A stretch of DNA of 25,530 nucleotides, from assembly GCF_000090795.2 (NCBI RefSeq), contig NW_003546269.1, positions 340,237 to 365,766 on the forward strand, written 5' to 3'. Made by a program: the position numbers and the translations under genes. Numbering within the stretch: the first letter of the stretch is position 1; every line of letters begins with the position of its first letter. A model generated the notes under the pieces. It had not been told where the DNA came from. It saw only the letters and a list, made by a program, of their open reading frames with translations, and did not search any database. This DNA is from Amphimedon queenslandica. Lineage: Eukaryota > Porifera > Demospongiae > Haplosclerida > Niphatidae. This document shows, in pieces, positions 1 through 11,200 of the stretch.

Positions 1-494
1 GTAAGTGAAAAGCAGAGGAGACATGCCTACAATCGTGAGATGACGGTAATGGCGGAGACTGCCCAGGCTCTAATGGAGCACATCAGTGACAAGCAATCCC
101 AATACACGAGTGCTACCCACGTTGAACATATCAGACCTATGTTCAAGGTACATGTATATGGTTATTGGTTAAATGTGTACATGTACGTGTACATGTCTAT
201 TATCTATTATGATAATTTTCTTCTTTCTCTCTGTCAGATAACTTGGACTCCTGTACTAGCTGCCCTCAGTGTTGCCCTAAGGGATACTGATGACCCTGAA
301 GTTGTTAGTTTGTGTCTTGATGGATTCAGATGTGCCATTAGGATATCTTGTATATTTGGATTAAATGTATGTGCCATATTCTTAAAAGCATACCTTCCTT
401 TCTCCCTCTCTCTCACTCTCTCTCTCTCTCTCTAACATACATGTACATGTACACATCTTTCTTCACATACATGTACATGTACATCTACTTTTAT

Positions 495-525
<31 letters not shown>

Positions 526-3500
526 CCCCTCTCTCTCTCTCCCTTTAGCTTGAAAGAGATGCATTCATTAAAAGTCTGTCAAAGTTCACTATGCTAATGA
601 CGTCCACTGGTATAACTGAGATGAAAGCTAAGAACATTGAAGTTATAAAGACACTCTGCACTGTAGCATATACTGATGGGAACTACCTCCAGTCCTCCTG
701 GATTGATGTAAGCATAGAGAAAGTTAAAATGATTAAATTTAAAATAATTTTGAAATGCTAATACATGTACTTGTAACTCAAAAATTGTTTGTCAGAAACA
801 GCTCAAACTTTCTACACAGTATAAGTGCATCAATATGTATCAGAAAATGTAATAAAAATTGGGGGTGATTTCGGAGCCATTTTTTGGAAAAAACCATGGG
901 CTATAGCCTTGGGTATTTTTCAGAATTTTGGTTTTTTCTTAAAATGGCTGTAACTCGAAAAATTGAAGTCGGAATCAGCTCAAACTTTCTACACAGTATA
1001 AGTGCATCAATATGTATCAGAAAATGTAATAAAAATGGGGGGTGATTTCGGAGCCATTTTTCGGAAAAAACCATGGGCTATAGCCTTGTGTATTTTTCAA
1101 AATTTTGGCGTTTTCTTAAAATGGCTGTAACTTGAAAAATTGAAGTCAGAATCAGCTCAAACTTTCTACACAGCATAAGGACATCAATATGTATCAGAAA
1201 ATGTAATAAAAATTTGAGGTGATTTCGGAGCCATTTTTTGGAAAAAACCATGGGCTATAATATAGCCCATGGTTTTTTACAAAGTTGCTCATTTTAAAAA
1301 ATGCTCATAACTCGAAAATAATTTGTTGCGATCAGCTCAAACTATTTTCATTATTATTCCAACTTGAGCCTGCAAGTTTTCACGTTTCATATAATAACTA
1401 TCAATAACTAATATTAATAACTACTACCAATAACTATCAATAACTACCACTACAGGTGCTTCAGTGTATATCCCAGCTGGAGTTAGTCCAGTTGATAGGA
1501 ACTGGAGTAAAGACCCAATACCTAACCTCAGGAACACTAGGGACCACAACCAAAGGAGGCAGCAGCAGCAAGGCCGGCTCTAAAGGAGGCACTTCCTCTC
1601 AGAGCAGCAGTGGGTCCATCAATGCAATACTATCAGGGACTGATGCTAAGAAGATTGCCAGTATACAGGAACACGTGGAGGGGACCAGCAACCAGTCAGT
1701 GGTTGTGGCTGTGGATCGGATATTCACCGGTACTACTAGACTCGATGGGACTGCTATAGGTCAGCCGTGTTACTATAAATAGCATGTTGTAATAATGTGT
1801 TACTATTAATAGCTTCTTGTACTATTAATAGTATGCTACAGTAGCTTAATTCTTTAATTCTTATTATTTCTTAGTTGATTTTGTTGAGGCTCTCTGTGCA
1901 GTGAGTAACGAAGAACTCTCAAGTCAGGCTCACCCGAGAATGTTCAGCTTACAAAAGATCATTGAACTAGCATATTACAACATGGAGAGGATAAGACTGG
2001 AGATGAGTAGAATATGGAAAGTGATTGGAGCACACTTCAATACAGTGAGATTTGCATGTACACATACATGTAGATGTACATGTACGTGTACATGTACATT
2101 TAAAAGTTTTTATTATATTTTCTAGTACATTTTTTACTGTATATGTACATAATTTTACATATTATGTAGAAAGTTTTAGTCAATTTTATTTTAAAATTTT
2201 GAATCTGTGGATTATATCTTTCTCTTAGGTTGGGTGTCTGCCGAGTGAAGAAGTTTCCTTCTTTGTTGTGGATTCTTTAAGACAGTTGTCAATGAAGTTT
2301 GTCGAAAAGAAAGAATTGGCGAATTTTAGGTTTCAAAAAGACTTCCTTCGGCCATTTGAGTACATCATGAAGAGAAACGAGTGAGACCCTCTTGTTAAAA
2401 TATTATTATTATTATTATTATTGTTGTTGTTGTTGTTGTTGTTGTTGTTATTATTATTGTACTTGTAGTTCTGTGACTATACGTGATATGGTGGTGAGGT
2501 GCGTCACTCAAATCATACAGACAAAGGCTCAGAACATAGTCTCTGGTTGGAAGAACATATTCTCAGTCTTTCTCTTAGCAGCTGGGGATAGTGACCAAAC
2601 CATCGTAGAGCTGTCCTTTCAAACTACTTGTAATTATGCACACAATAAATGGGGACTGTTTTTATGCCCTCTCTCTCTCTTCTCTCTCTCTCCCCCTCTC
2701 TCCCTTTTTCTCTCCCTCTTTCTCTTCCTCTTTCTCTTCCTCTTTCTCTTCCTCTCTCTCTCTAGCTTCAATATTTGAGTCACATTTTGAAGCCACCATT
2801 GACTCTTTTCAAGATGCCATCAAATGTTTAGCTGAATTTGCCTGCAATGCCTCATATCCCGACACTAGTATGGAGGCCATTAGGATAATAAGAACATGTG
2901 CCAAGCATGTGGCAGAAAGACCAGAGGTTAGCTTGAAATTGTATTATTAGCAGTTTTTGTACTATTTTTGGATTTCGGCATTAGCAGCTTCAAAAATTCA
3001 TAACAAATCCAATTTTGATTGGAGTCAGCTCAAAATTTCTAAGCAACATAAGTACATGTATATGTATCAGATAAAGTTATAAAAATGTAAAATTCTCGCC
3101 TTTTCATTTTTGGCAAAATTTCGCCAAAATCCCTGTACTATAGTACAGGGACTTTGGCTCGATTTTTGAGTAACTTAAAAAATTCATAAAAAATTCAATT
3201 TTGATCGGAATCAGTTCAAACTTGCTACACAACATAAGAATATGTATATGTATCAGAAAACATTATAAAAATTAAAAAAATTTGTGTTTTATTTTTTTGC
3301 AAAATTTGGCCCGTGGCCCTGTACTATAGTACAGGGACTTTGGCTCAATTTTGAGCAACTTTAAAATCAGAAGAAATTATAAAATGAAGTAGCCATTATT
3401 ACTGAAATACCATATGGCATAATGTGTACTTTTCAATCACGCCACTTATTTTATTTTCCAGTTATTTTTGGTCGATGATGCCAACACTACGGTAGGTCCC

Positions 3501-6500
3501 GACAGGCTATGGGTGAAGGCGTGGTTCCCCATCATGTTCGAGCTCTCTACAATCATATCACGGTGCAAACTTGACGTGAGAACAAGGTAAATTTCTTAAT
3601 TTTAAATAAACTTTATATACATGTACATGTATGTGTATATATTTTTGCTTTCTTTTTGTTCTCTCATATATATTATATTATATATTTGCTCTTTTTCCTT
3701 CTCTCAGAGGACTAACGGTGATGTTTGAAATAATGAAGACGTATGGTTATTTGTATCAGCCTCACTGGTGGACTGATCTATTCAATGTGATCTTTAGATT
3801 ATTCAGCTCCACCAAGACACCAGACTCTGTTATTGAAGTAAGTATGCAAAAAAATTTGTAATAATAACTACTACTACTACTAATAATAATTGATACTGAA
3901 TCATTGTAAATATTATTTAATTTTTGATTGTTGTAGCTTATATATTTTTATTTTTAATTGCTGTTGATAATATTTTTTATTTTTTAATTATTTTAGATTT
4001 TTTTTTTTTTAATTATTTTTATGTTTTTGTAGAAGGCTGAATGGATGACTACCACTTGTAACCACACCCTCTATGCTCTGATGGACGTATTCATGCAATA
4101 CTTTGACACACTCTGTAGCGTTCTATTGGAAAAGATACTGGACCAACTATTGTGGTGTGTCCAGCAAGGTATAACAGCAGTCTCTCTATGTTATTATTTT
4201 TTTTTTTAATTTTATTATTTTTATTTTATTTTTTATTATTTTATTCTATTTTTATTTTTATTTATTATTTTATTATTTTTAGATAATGAGCAGTTGGCAA
4301 GGTCTGGTACAAATTGCCTTGAGAACCTTGTCGTCTCAGTCGGATCCCGATTCAACGAGGAGATCTGGGATAAGGTAGGCGTGGTTCAATGGGTGTGGCT
4401 ATACCCCACCTCTCTTCACACAGGTCTGCCAATGCTTGTATAATATTTATAAAGTGACCGTACCTCACGACCTGTTGTCTTGGAAGCAACCTGAAGAACC
4501 TCCTGGTTTTCATTCTTCGTCGCTTTCGATAGATTCAGTTCACAGTTCCCACTCTGATGCTGTCATTATCAACGTAGCCCCTCAGGTACTCTTTTATGTT
4601 GACCTTTGACCTTTGACCTTTAACCTTTAGGGTCCTCCTGTGGTAGCAAGTGAGGGAACTGATAAAGGAGAGGCTTCAACTACTCGTGAGAAATGAGACG
4701 GAGAATTTTATAATTTATTTTATTTATGCGTAAAATTAAGAATATTTATTCTTTTTTTTTAGCTGTCCCCCCTCCATTGGTTGATCCTCCTGTACTACAG
4801 GTCTCTAGACCAAGCACTGATTTGACAGCTGATACCGTTGTCACGGAGACAAAGCCACTCCCACTAGAGGTAGCTGCAGCCCAAAGTGAAGGCACTGTAC
4901 TATCACCAACAAAACCAGTTGCTGCTGAACCTGTGCCTAGTCCATTATCTCACAATAGAAATATTACAGTAAGTTCCATAATAAGACAATATAGCCTCTC
5001 TAAATGGACACTCTCTATAGCGTACACCTCCATTTAACGGACAGCACCTAGTGTACCAATTACATTCCTTACTGTATAAAATAACCTCCACATAAAGGAC
5101 ACCTCTGTATAACAGATAAACTTTCTTGTACCAAAGTGTCCATTATAGAGGCTACTCTGCAATAATAAATGACAATAAAATTAATAATTGTGATAATTCC
5201 TCTCTCTCTCTCTCTCTCAGCCTGGCAGATCAAAGTCTCCCTCCATAGCCTCTTCAGCTAAAGGAGGAGATGAACTGACTCCAAGGAGCTCTAGCATTAA
5301 GAAAAAGAAAGACAAAGATAAAGGAGGAAAGAGCAGACACAGAAAAAAAGAAGACAAGAAAACTAAAGAAGATCGCAAAGGATCTTCGCAGCAGATAACA
5401 GACGAGACCTTATCAGAAATATCAGTGACTAATCCTGACACTGATATGACGATGGCTAAGAGCAGGAGCCAACAACTTAGCAGTAAGTACATGTATATGA
5501 TGTACAAGTTGTACTGCACATCCATCACAAAATTTGCATTTTTTCTTGAGCTATTTTTATTTTAAAAACAATCATGATCTTGGGCCAAAATTTACAATGC
5601 ACATTACTAATCTTTGATTGGGAACAGCTCAAACTTGCTACGTAGCATAAAGACATTTATTAAGAATCTCAATAATAGAATTCTTCTTTATAATTTCTCT
5701 CTCTTTAGTCAATACACCAGGAGACTACCCTCTCTTCAATTCCCTCATCATAAAGTGCGTCGTTCAACTAGAATTAATACAAACGATTGATAATATTATC
5801 TTTCATCCAACCATTACGAGACAGGATGACCAGAACATACTCCAATCAGCGAGAGTAAGAGTCACTACACACATATATTTTGCTCAAGTATAAATTACAT
5901 TAACTACTGGTACACCCTTTTTAAATTTAAGACTGCCTGCTGGCTATCATATTACTAGATTGGATTACATTACCAATTACAATTTTACACATTGCAATTA
6001 TTTTGTCAGGAATTAGATGCTTCACCTCAGTTACTGGTGGAGTGAGTGTGCATGACCTCACCCCATGTGTCACTATAACAGCATTAGCTCTGATAACCTC
6101 TCTCTATGTGTATATAGTGTTTGTGTTTTATTGCCAAAACATTTTAGAGTAAAAATGCACCTACACACACATAAGGTTGACCTTTAGCTTGCATGAATTT
6201 GTGCATGCATTCAACATTTGTACATGTAACATATATATGTGTATTAGATGATATTCACCCTCACCTTTTGGGGATATTGAATAACATTATTCTTTATCTC
6301 TTATAAAAACAAGTTGATCTACTTAGATATTATTATTATTATCTTTTTATCTTTTCTCCCCTCCTCTCTCCCTCCCTCTCTCTTTCTCTCTCCCTCTCCT
6401 TCAGGTAATGTCTACACATTATCCTCTCCCTCTACCTCCCTACACTGATGAGGGTATGTTCCACCTCCTCTCATCGCAGCAGCTGTTTGTCCTCCTTAGC

Positions 6501-7004
6501 TGTTTAGAAGAGTCCCATCTTTTTGCTCGGAGTTTTAACTCAAACGAATCCCAAAGAGTCATCTTAATGAAAGCTGGTAAGTAAAAGAGTCTCAATTAGA
6601 GAGAGATGGGTAATTATTATTCTTTTTAAGGTTTCCGAGGTCGTTCGAAACCCAATCTACTCCGGCAGGAGACCAGTAGCTTATTGACAGCTGTTAGGAT
6701 ACTTTATAGAATGCTTGGGGATAGTAGCAGGGCAGACAAGTACAACGATATAGAGAATCGACTTTTAGGGTGAGACATTTTGAATCTATTGTAGCAGCTG
6801 TCCTTGTTCTACTTATAATTCTCTTTCTTTCTCAGGTTAATCACTAGCGCATTGACTTACTTCCTTTCTCTGTCAACTGATGTACAACAAGTGTCATGGA
6901 CTCCTGTTCTCTTGTTGATATTCACTAGAATGCTACAAATAACCAGCGATGAAGTATGGAGGAAGAGAGAGGGAGGGAGGTAGAGAGAGAGGGAGAGGGA
7001 GAGA

Positions 7005-7093
<89 letters not shown>

Positions 7094-7398
7094 CATAATT
7101 GTAAAAGGTCAATTGTTCATGTACCCGCCTACGCATTTAATTAAAAATTAAAAATGTAATTCTAAGCTAGTGTACATACACTGTATTATTATCATTATTA
7201 TTAAAATAAATTATTTTTATTATTTTATTTTTTGTTCAGTTTAAGCGACACATGTCTATATGTTACTCGCTCCTCTGTGAGCTCCTGTCAATCGAACTCA
7301 AATATGAAGTCCGTTGCTTACTGAGAAGAGTTTTTAACAGAATAGGACAGGAGTATCGGATCTGCAAGGAGGTGGAGAAAGGGGAGGAGCTAGTCTGA
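1..7398 (+). CDS. ARFGEF: BIG1/BIG2-type ARF guanine-nucleotide exchange factor, C-terminal part (5' end outside window)
   Basis: The family activates class I ARF GTPases by GDP/GTP exchange at the trans-Golgi and endosomes. Exons, joined in frame: 1-147, 238-366, 549-707, 1456-1759, 1875-2044, 2229-2380, 2469-2629, 2766-2926, 3462-3586, 3708-3837, 4033-4168, 4283-4374, 4424-4585, 4631-4685, 4763-4968, 5221-5482, 5709-5854, 6010-6036 (uncertain), 6405-6576, 6631-6769, 6836-6953, 7240-7398. This gives about 1103 residues ending in TGA. Family blocks are recognisable throughout: [104 protein letters not shown]. They cover the HDS (homology downstream of Sec7) helical repeats. The Sec7 catalytic domain is upstream of the window. 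The 27-nt exon 6010-6036 is in phase 0 on both sides, so including or skipping it keeps the frame. Exon 5221-5482 encodes a Lys/Ser-rich low-complexity insert. ARFGEF1 and ARFGEF2 cannot be told apart here; a single pro-ortholog is likely. Confidence 0.95.
396..546. repeat. CT microsatellites flanking ACATGT repeats in an ARFGEF intron
   Basis: Two (CT)n runs (about 396-433 and 498-546) flank short overlapping ACATGT palindromes at about 436-483. The second run forms the polypyrimidine tract of the acceptor at 547-548. Confidence 0.9.
765..1345. repeat. Intronic tandem repeat array A, about 177-180 bp period
   Basis: The segment CAGCTCAAACT recurs (with variation) at 799, 976, 1153 and 1333, giving periods of 177, 177 and 180 bp. 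Each unit carries a block ending in AAAAACCATGGGCTATA. In the last unit this becomes a perfect inverted repeat at 1242-1278 with two 18-bp arms and a 1-nt spacer. The flanks match arrays near 3.0-3.4 kb and 10.9-11.5 kb. The array lies wholly inside the ARFGEF intron 708-1455. Confidence 0.9.
2399..2459. repeat. TTA/TTG trinucleotide microsatellite
   Basis: A run of TAT/ATT triplets shifts into GTT triplets and back, in the small ARFGEF intron 2381-2468 just before its acceptor. Confidence 0.9.
2668..2764. repeat. CT-rich pyrimidine tract
   Basis: Nearly pure C/T, including repeated TCTCTTCCTCTT units. It ends at the TAG acceptor (2763-2765) of the ARFGEF exon starting at 2766. Confidence 0.85.
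2985..3400. repeat. Intronic tandem repeat array B, 186-bp period, with palindromic core
   Basis: Two units; the CAG(C/T)TCAAA anchor is at 3026 and 3212. Each contains the perfect 20-bp palindrome CCCTGTACTATAGTACAGGG (3131-3150 and 3317-3336). Flanks resemble array A (AGCTCAAA, TATGTATCAGA, TTATAAAAAT), but the palindrome sequence differs. It lies inside the ARFGEF intron 2927-3461. Confidence 0.9.
4992..5154. mobile_element. Short inverted-repeat element (MITE-like)
   Basis: About 163 bp within the ARFGEF intron 4969-5220. Terminal inverted repeats of roughly 20 bp are TAGCCTCTCTAAATGGACAC at the left and its near reverse complement GTGTCCATTATAGAGGCTA at the right. Subterminal motifs also mirror each other (GTACCAA). 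No coding capacity. The superfamily is not recognisable. Confidence 0.65.
5611..5680. repeat. Single diverged copy of the intronic palindrome-repeat family
   Basis: The segment TTGATTGGGAACAGCTCAAACTTGCTACGTAGCATAAAGACAT matches the anchor half of the units in the arrays near 3.0 and 11.0 kb (shown in two parts: GGGAACAGCTCAAACTTGCT at about 5620 and then GCATAAAGACAT). The palindromic core is absent. It lies in the ARFGEF intron 5483-5708. Confidence 0.7.
6037..6404 (+). other. ARFGEF intron without recognisable element, ending in CT tract
   Basis: No ORF or family repeat was recognised. The final 50 bases (about 6356-6404) are an almost pure pyrimidine tract feeding the acceptor TTCAG. A better donor match (GTGAGT) sits 5 bases downstream of the in-frame donor, at 6042. 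Using that donor would put an immediate stop at the start of the next exon. Confidence 0.6.
6959..7091. repeat. GA microsatellite at the 5' end of an intron
   Basis: About 130 bases of almost pure purine, grading from GGGAGG-type units into (GA)n. It starts just after the donor GTATGG of the ARFGEF intron 6954-7239. Apparent ORFs of poly-Ser/Leu or poly-Arg/Glu here are artefacts of the repeat. Confidence 0.95.
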
Positions 7399-7625
7399 GG
7401 GCGGGGCCTGGTTAATCCCAGTCAATACTAGTGCTTTTAATAACATGATTTATAATTATTGTTAACATTATTAAATTATTTAAAATTTATAGCGATTGGG
7501 GCTGCATTGCTGGTATTTGTTATTATTATTATCATTATTATTGTTGTTGTTGTTATAATTATTTGTCCAATATTTTTAAGAATATTAGCATTTAAAAATA
7601 TTTTCAATATCCTGTGAATTATGTA

Positions 7626-8031
7626 TAGACCTTTCCCACCAATGCAGCGTTTAGCAATGAATATCATTAACGAGCTGCCATGTTGTGGGATAGATGTACA
7701 GAGACGAATGGGCAAAAAGTGACTTTTCCCATTTTCCTTATAAATGCAAGCTCTGGTTCACACAGAAATGCTCATTGCACATTTGTTGTATAATTTTAGT
7801 TATCATACTGCAATTTGGTCTTTGCTTTCGCAGTTATCTTGGAGAAAATAAAGAAATAGTGCTTTTAGCCCATCCATCACTGTACATCGATCCCACAAAA
7901 TGGCGGCTCGTTAATGATATTCATTGCTAAACGTACAGTGGTGGGAAAGGTCTAGTCTCGTCTCGCGTAGCCAGACCACACCCTCCGTGCCTACGGGTGT
8001 GGTCTGGCTATGCGAGACTAGGAAAGGTCTA
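7626..8031. mobile_element. MITE with about 75-bp terminal inverted repeats, interrupted by a second element
   Basis: The left terminus starts TAGACCTTTCCCAC at 7626. Its reverse complement closes the element at 7954 (GTGGGAAAGGTCTA). The arms agree over about 72 bases with a few mismatches, including the shared block CAATGAATATCATTAACGAG. The intact element would be about 330 bp. Its right end is split by a foldback insertion, so the last bases appear again at 8021-8031. A TA flanks both ends, as expected for TA-targeting families, but superfamily assignment is inference. No transposase ORF is visible. Confidence 0.75.
7954..8020. mobile_element. Foldback (hairpin) element inserted in the MITE end
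   Basis: Near-perfect hairpin. The left arm contains GCGTAGCCAGACCACACCC and the right arm GGGTGTGGTCTGGCTATGC, followed by GAGACTA, with an 11-nt loop. It is bounded by the direct repeat GGAAAGGTCT at 7944-7953 and 8021-8030, interpreted as a target-site duplication. Confidence 0.75.
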
Positions 8032-8272
8032 TAGCTATGAATCAGTGCAGCTGACAGTGCTGCCACTCCCAAGCAAAACTGCTGCTTGGATTTCTCTCTT
8101 TTCAATAGGCACAATTTCTTTTTAGTTCTACCATTTTTTAAAAGTAAGTCTCTCTATATTGCATGGCGGGCTCTGGCTCCTTTATGCTCCTGCTTACTGT
8201 TGTGGCTTATTTGTTACTTGTTTCTTTTCTTTCCTCCACTAGATTAGCATAAATACGCATAATATTTACACA
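8032..8272 (+). promoter_or_regulatory. Upstream region of the Ig/FN3 receptor gene
   Basis: Holds the presumed promoter and 5' UTR of the gene starting at 8273. No TATA box or named site could be identified with confidence. A small self-complementary stretch, GCAGCTGACAGTGCTGC, lies at about 8048. No ORF of note. Confidence 0.3.
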
Positions 8273-11200
8273 ATGATCAACAAGACAAATCGCAAAGACA
8301 AGATGGGAATTCTCTCCCTTTGCTTATTCTTCCTAGTCTTTATAGTTTATCTAGTCCTCGGAGTGGACGGGGTCCAGATAGCTTCAGAAAAAAGAGTGAT
8401 GCCTTTTATAAACAGAGTTTATCTTCAGTGCAGGGGAGATGAAGGGGCTAATCTGAGCGGCTCTGCCCTTTTCTATCGCTCACAGTACTCTGGAGGACCG
8501 AAAGAGCTAGTTGGTGCAGCTAGTCCTGTTGGAACTGATGCAGAACCAACCCCTACAGTCCTTCTCCTCTACCTCACGCCAAGCACAGAAGGAGTGTACA
8601 CCTGCGTGGATAATGTAACTAATACTACATCTAGTAACAGCATTTCTCTTGTTGGTGAGTTTCTCTAAGCAAGGTCATTATTATTATCATGCTGTAATGG
8701 AGTGGCTTGTGGGTTTTGACTGTAGAATAACCTTTCATTTGAGCCAATTTTCAGTATGATATATACTACAGTTATCCATAACTCTTGGCTCTAGTAATGA
8801 GCATAGATCCCACGTCAGTTAAAGAAAGGCCGCTAATGAGCAAACGATGCAATTGCAAGCTCATCACCCTCAACCTATTGCCTGCCCTTTGTAGCCATTA
8901 ACATGACCGTGCATACATACAATTTTGCATTATATCTATTTCATCAATAATACATTGTCAGCAGCTTTGTTGCTTATAGCTTTGATAGAGATTGTCCAAA
9001 GCTATTTATTGCAATAGCTATTGATTGTTTAGCTTTATTGTATCATTATATATGTAATGCAAGTTCTCTTTGCTGGCTGTATAGGCATGTACATGTATGT
9101 GTGGGGTATACTATTAAATGCGTAGGTTTGAAATAACTGTCAGGTAGTTGTTGACACACAAAAAATATTAAAAACTAGTGTGCAACGAAGACTACTAAGC
9201 AATGCAAGCCCTGCTTGTCAAATTAGTAAGAATAAGTGATAGATTATTATAATATATATATATATAATAAGCATTTTTAGAAACTATAAATTGGGAAGCA
9301 AAAGAGAAACATAATTATTCCTCTTAATGTAAACACTGAATAAAGTCATTTCATAAGTATTGTTTAGAATAATGAATTCATAATCATCTAACGTGACCTT
9401 TTCAGCACTAAATTTAGTTATTCATTTACAGTAGTCCATGAGTACAATTACTATTGTTTAGATTGTAAGTACTGTAGGAGTAATGAGTACAATGATATAG
9501 TGATTATTTCATATGTACATATTGCACTAAAGTGACACATAACTCAGCTCCCAATACTAACTACCGTAACATCTGGCTAGTTAGATAAACTCTGAATGGT
9601 ATAGTAACCTTCTTTTACATCATTATCATATTGAGTGGGGAGTATGAAAAAGAGTTTTTTTCGTCACATTATTCTTACTCGCTCACTCTCTCTCTCTCTC
9701 TTTACTACAGCTTTTCCCTACCTCTCCCCATCCTTCACTCTTCCTCAAGTAACAACAGTACCGATTGGCCAGATCTCTCCTCCTTTATCCTGTGGGTTCC
9801 CTCTTGGCTCCCTGTCGCAATACTACAGAGTGGAGTGGTGGAGAGGGACAGCCAAACTAGACACTACCTCGAATAACACGAAATATCAAGTTTTGAGCGA
9901 TTTGAGTCTTATAGTGAATGGGGCTGACACAAGGGATGCTAGTTCTGGCTATTATTGTAAAATTCTAGTGAGGAACGCACACGAGACTGTAACATATGAG
10001 AACATGTCACCAGACTTGACCCTCAAAGTTACTGGTAAGCAAAAAGGACTATATGTACTGCTTGTATGTAATACATTTTGTATAAAAATATATATATATA
10101 ATGAGGCTCTTATTGATATATTGTAATAGGCTTATAAATGTAGTATAGTTTAGCACTTTATACTCCAATAGTGCATTATGATCAATTATCAATTAAGTGA
10201 TAATTGTCTGCTTTAAAATTCAATTTTTAGACTCCAGTATAATTATAGTAATTGTATTTTCTCTAGATCCCCTCACTCTCAATTCTTCCTTAATAAACAC
10301 TGCTCTCGGCATCGGTCGGTCTGTTTCGTTTACATGCTCGGCAGAAGGTATACCACGACCTTTAATTAAGTGGTTGATTGGAGGGGCTAGCCCAAGCACT
10401 AATCCTCGCTACTCAGTACAAGAAGAAGTAAGGGAGAGATGTCCTTATGCTGTTAATATTAGTATAATATTATTGCTATGTTTGTATAGTGTAATTCTGG
10501 CTGATCAGGTCTGCAACTGTTGGCAGATTAAATTTGCTTAGGATAGTGTATTTTATAAACATGATTATTATGGCTACCAGTTTAATATTGGTTGCATTTC
10601 TTGCCACACATAAATTCCTGCCTTTTGGCTCTTCTTTTCTGCTCTTTGCTTTTAAGACATTAATTCCTTATTTTATTAACAATAATTAATAATGATATTT
10701 GCTTGAGTAATGGAAACTGAATGCATGTTTGGGGTATATTCATTATGTGTTATTGATGAACAATCGCTGCCACTGTTTTTATAGCATGTTGTTAATAATG
10801 TCTTGGTTTCATTATTGTGGTCAGAGCAGACATCGCTTTCACATTTGTTGTTGATATTAATGTATTGATGTTGGCAAATTCTTCCCTTTTCAATTTTGGG
10901 GAAATTTGGCCAAAATCCCTGTACTATATTACATGGATTTCAGAGCCAATATTGGAGCAACTTTAAAAAATTTGTAAAAAATCCAATTTTGATTGGAATC
11001 AACTCAAACTTGCTATACAATATAAAAACATGTATGTGTATCAGACAACATTATAAAAATGAAGAATTCTCTCCTAGTCATTTTTGGCAAAATTTGGTTT
11101 GAAACCCTGTACTATAGTACAGGGACTTTGACCTGATTTTTGAGTAACTTTAAAAATTCGTAAAAAATCCAAATTGAATTGGAATCAACTCAAACTTGCT

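Noticed and set aside
1..6. GTAAGT at the window start as a splice donor
   Set aside because: Reading through gives SEKQRR and then conserved ARFGEF sequence in frame, so position 1 is coding.
765..1345. CRISPR-like array
   Set aside because: Units are about 180 bp of contiguous repeat without unique spacers, in a eukaryotic intron.
2392..2778. Long ORF beginning with poly-Tyr and poly-Cys
   Set aside because: Its start is a trinucleotide repeat and its end a CT tract in introns; only the middle (2469-2629) is an ARFGEF exon.
6857..7144. Overlapping ORFs on both strands at the GA repeat
   Set aside because: They are only the Ser/Leu and Arg/Glu translations of a microsatellite inside an intron.
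7694..7930. ORF in the intergenic region
   Set aside because: It lies inside the inverted-repeat element, has no recognisable domain and overlaps a terminal inverted repeat.
10896..11102. ORF within array C
   Set aside because: It is the translation of tandem repeat units in an intron.
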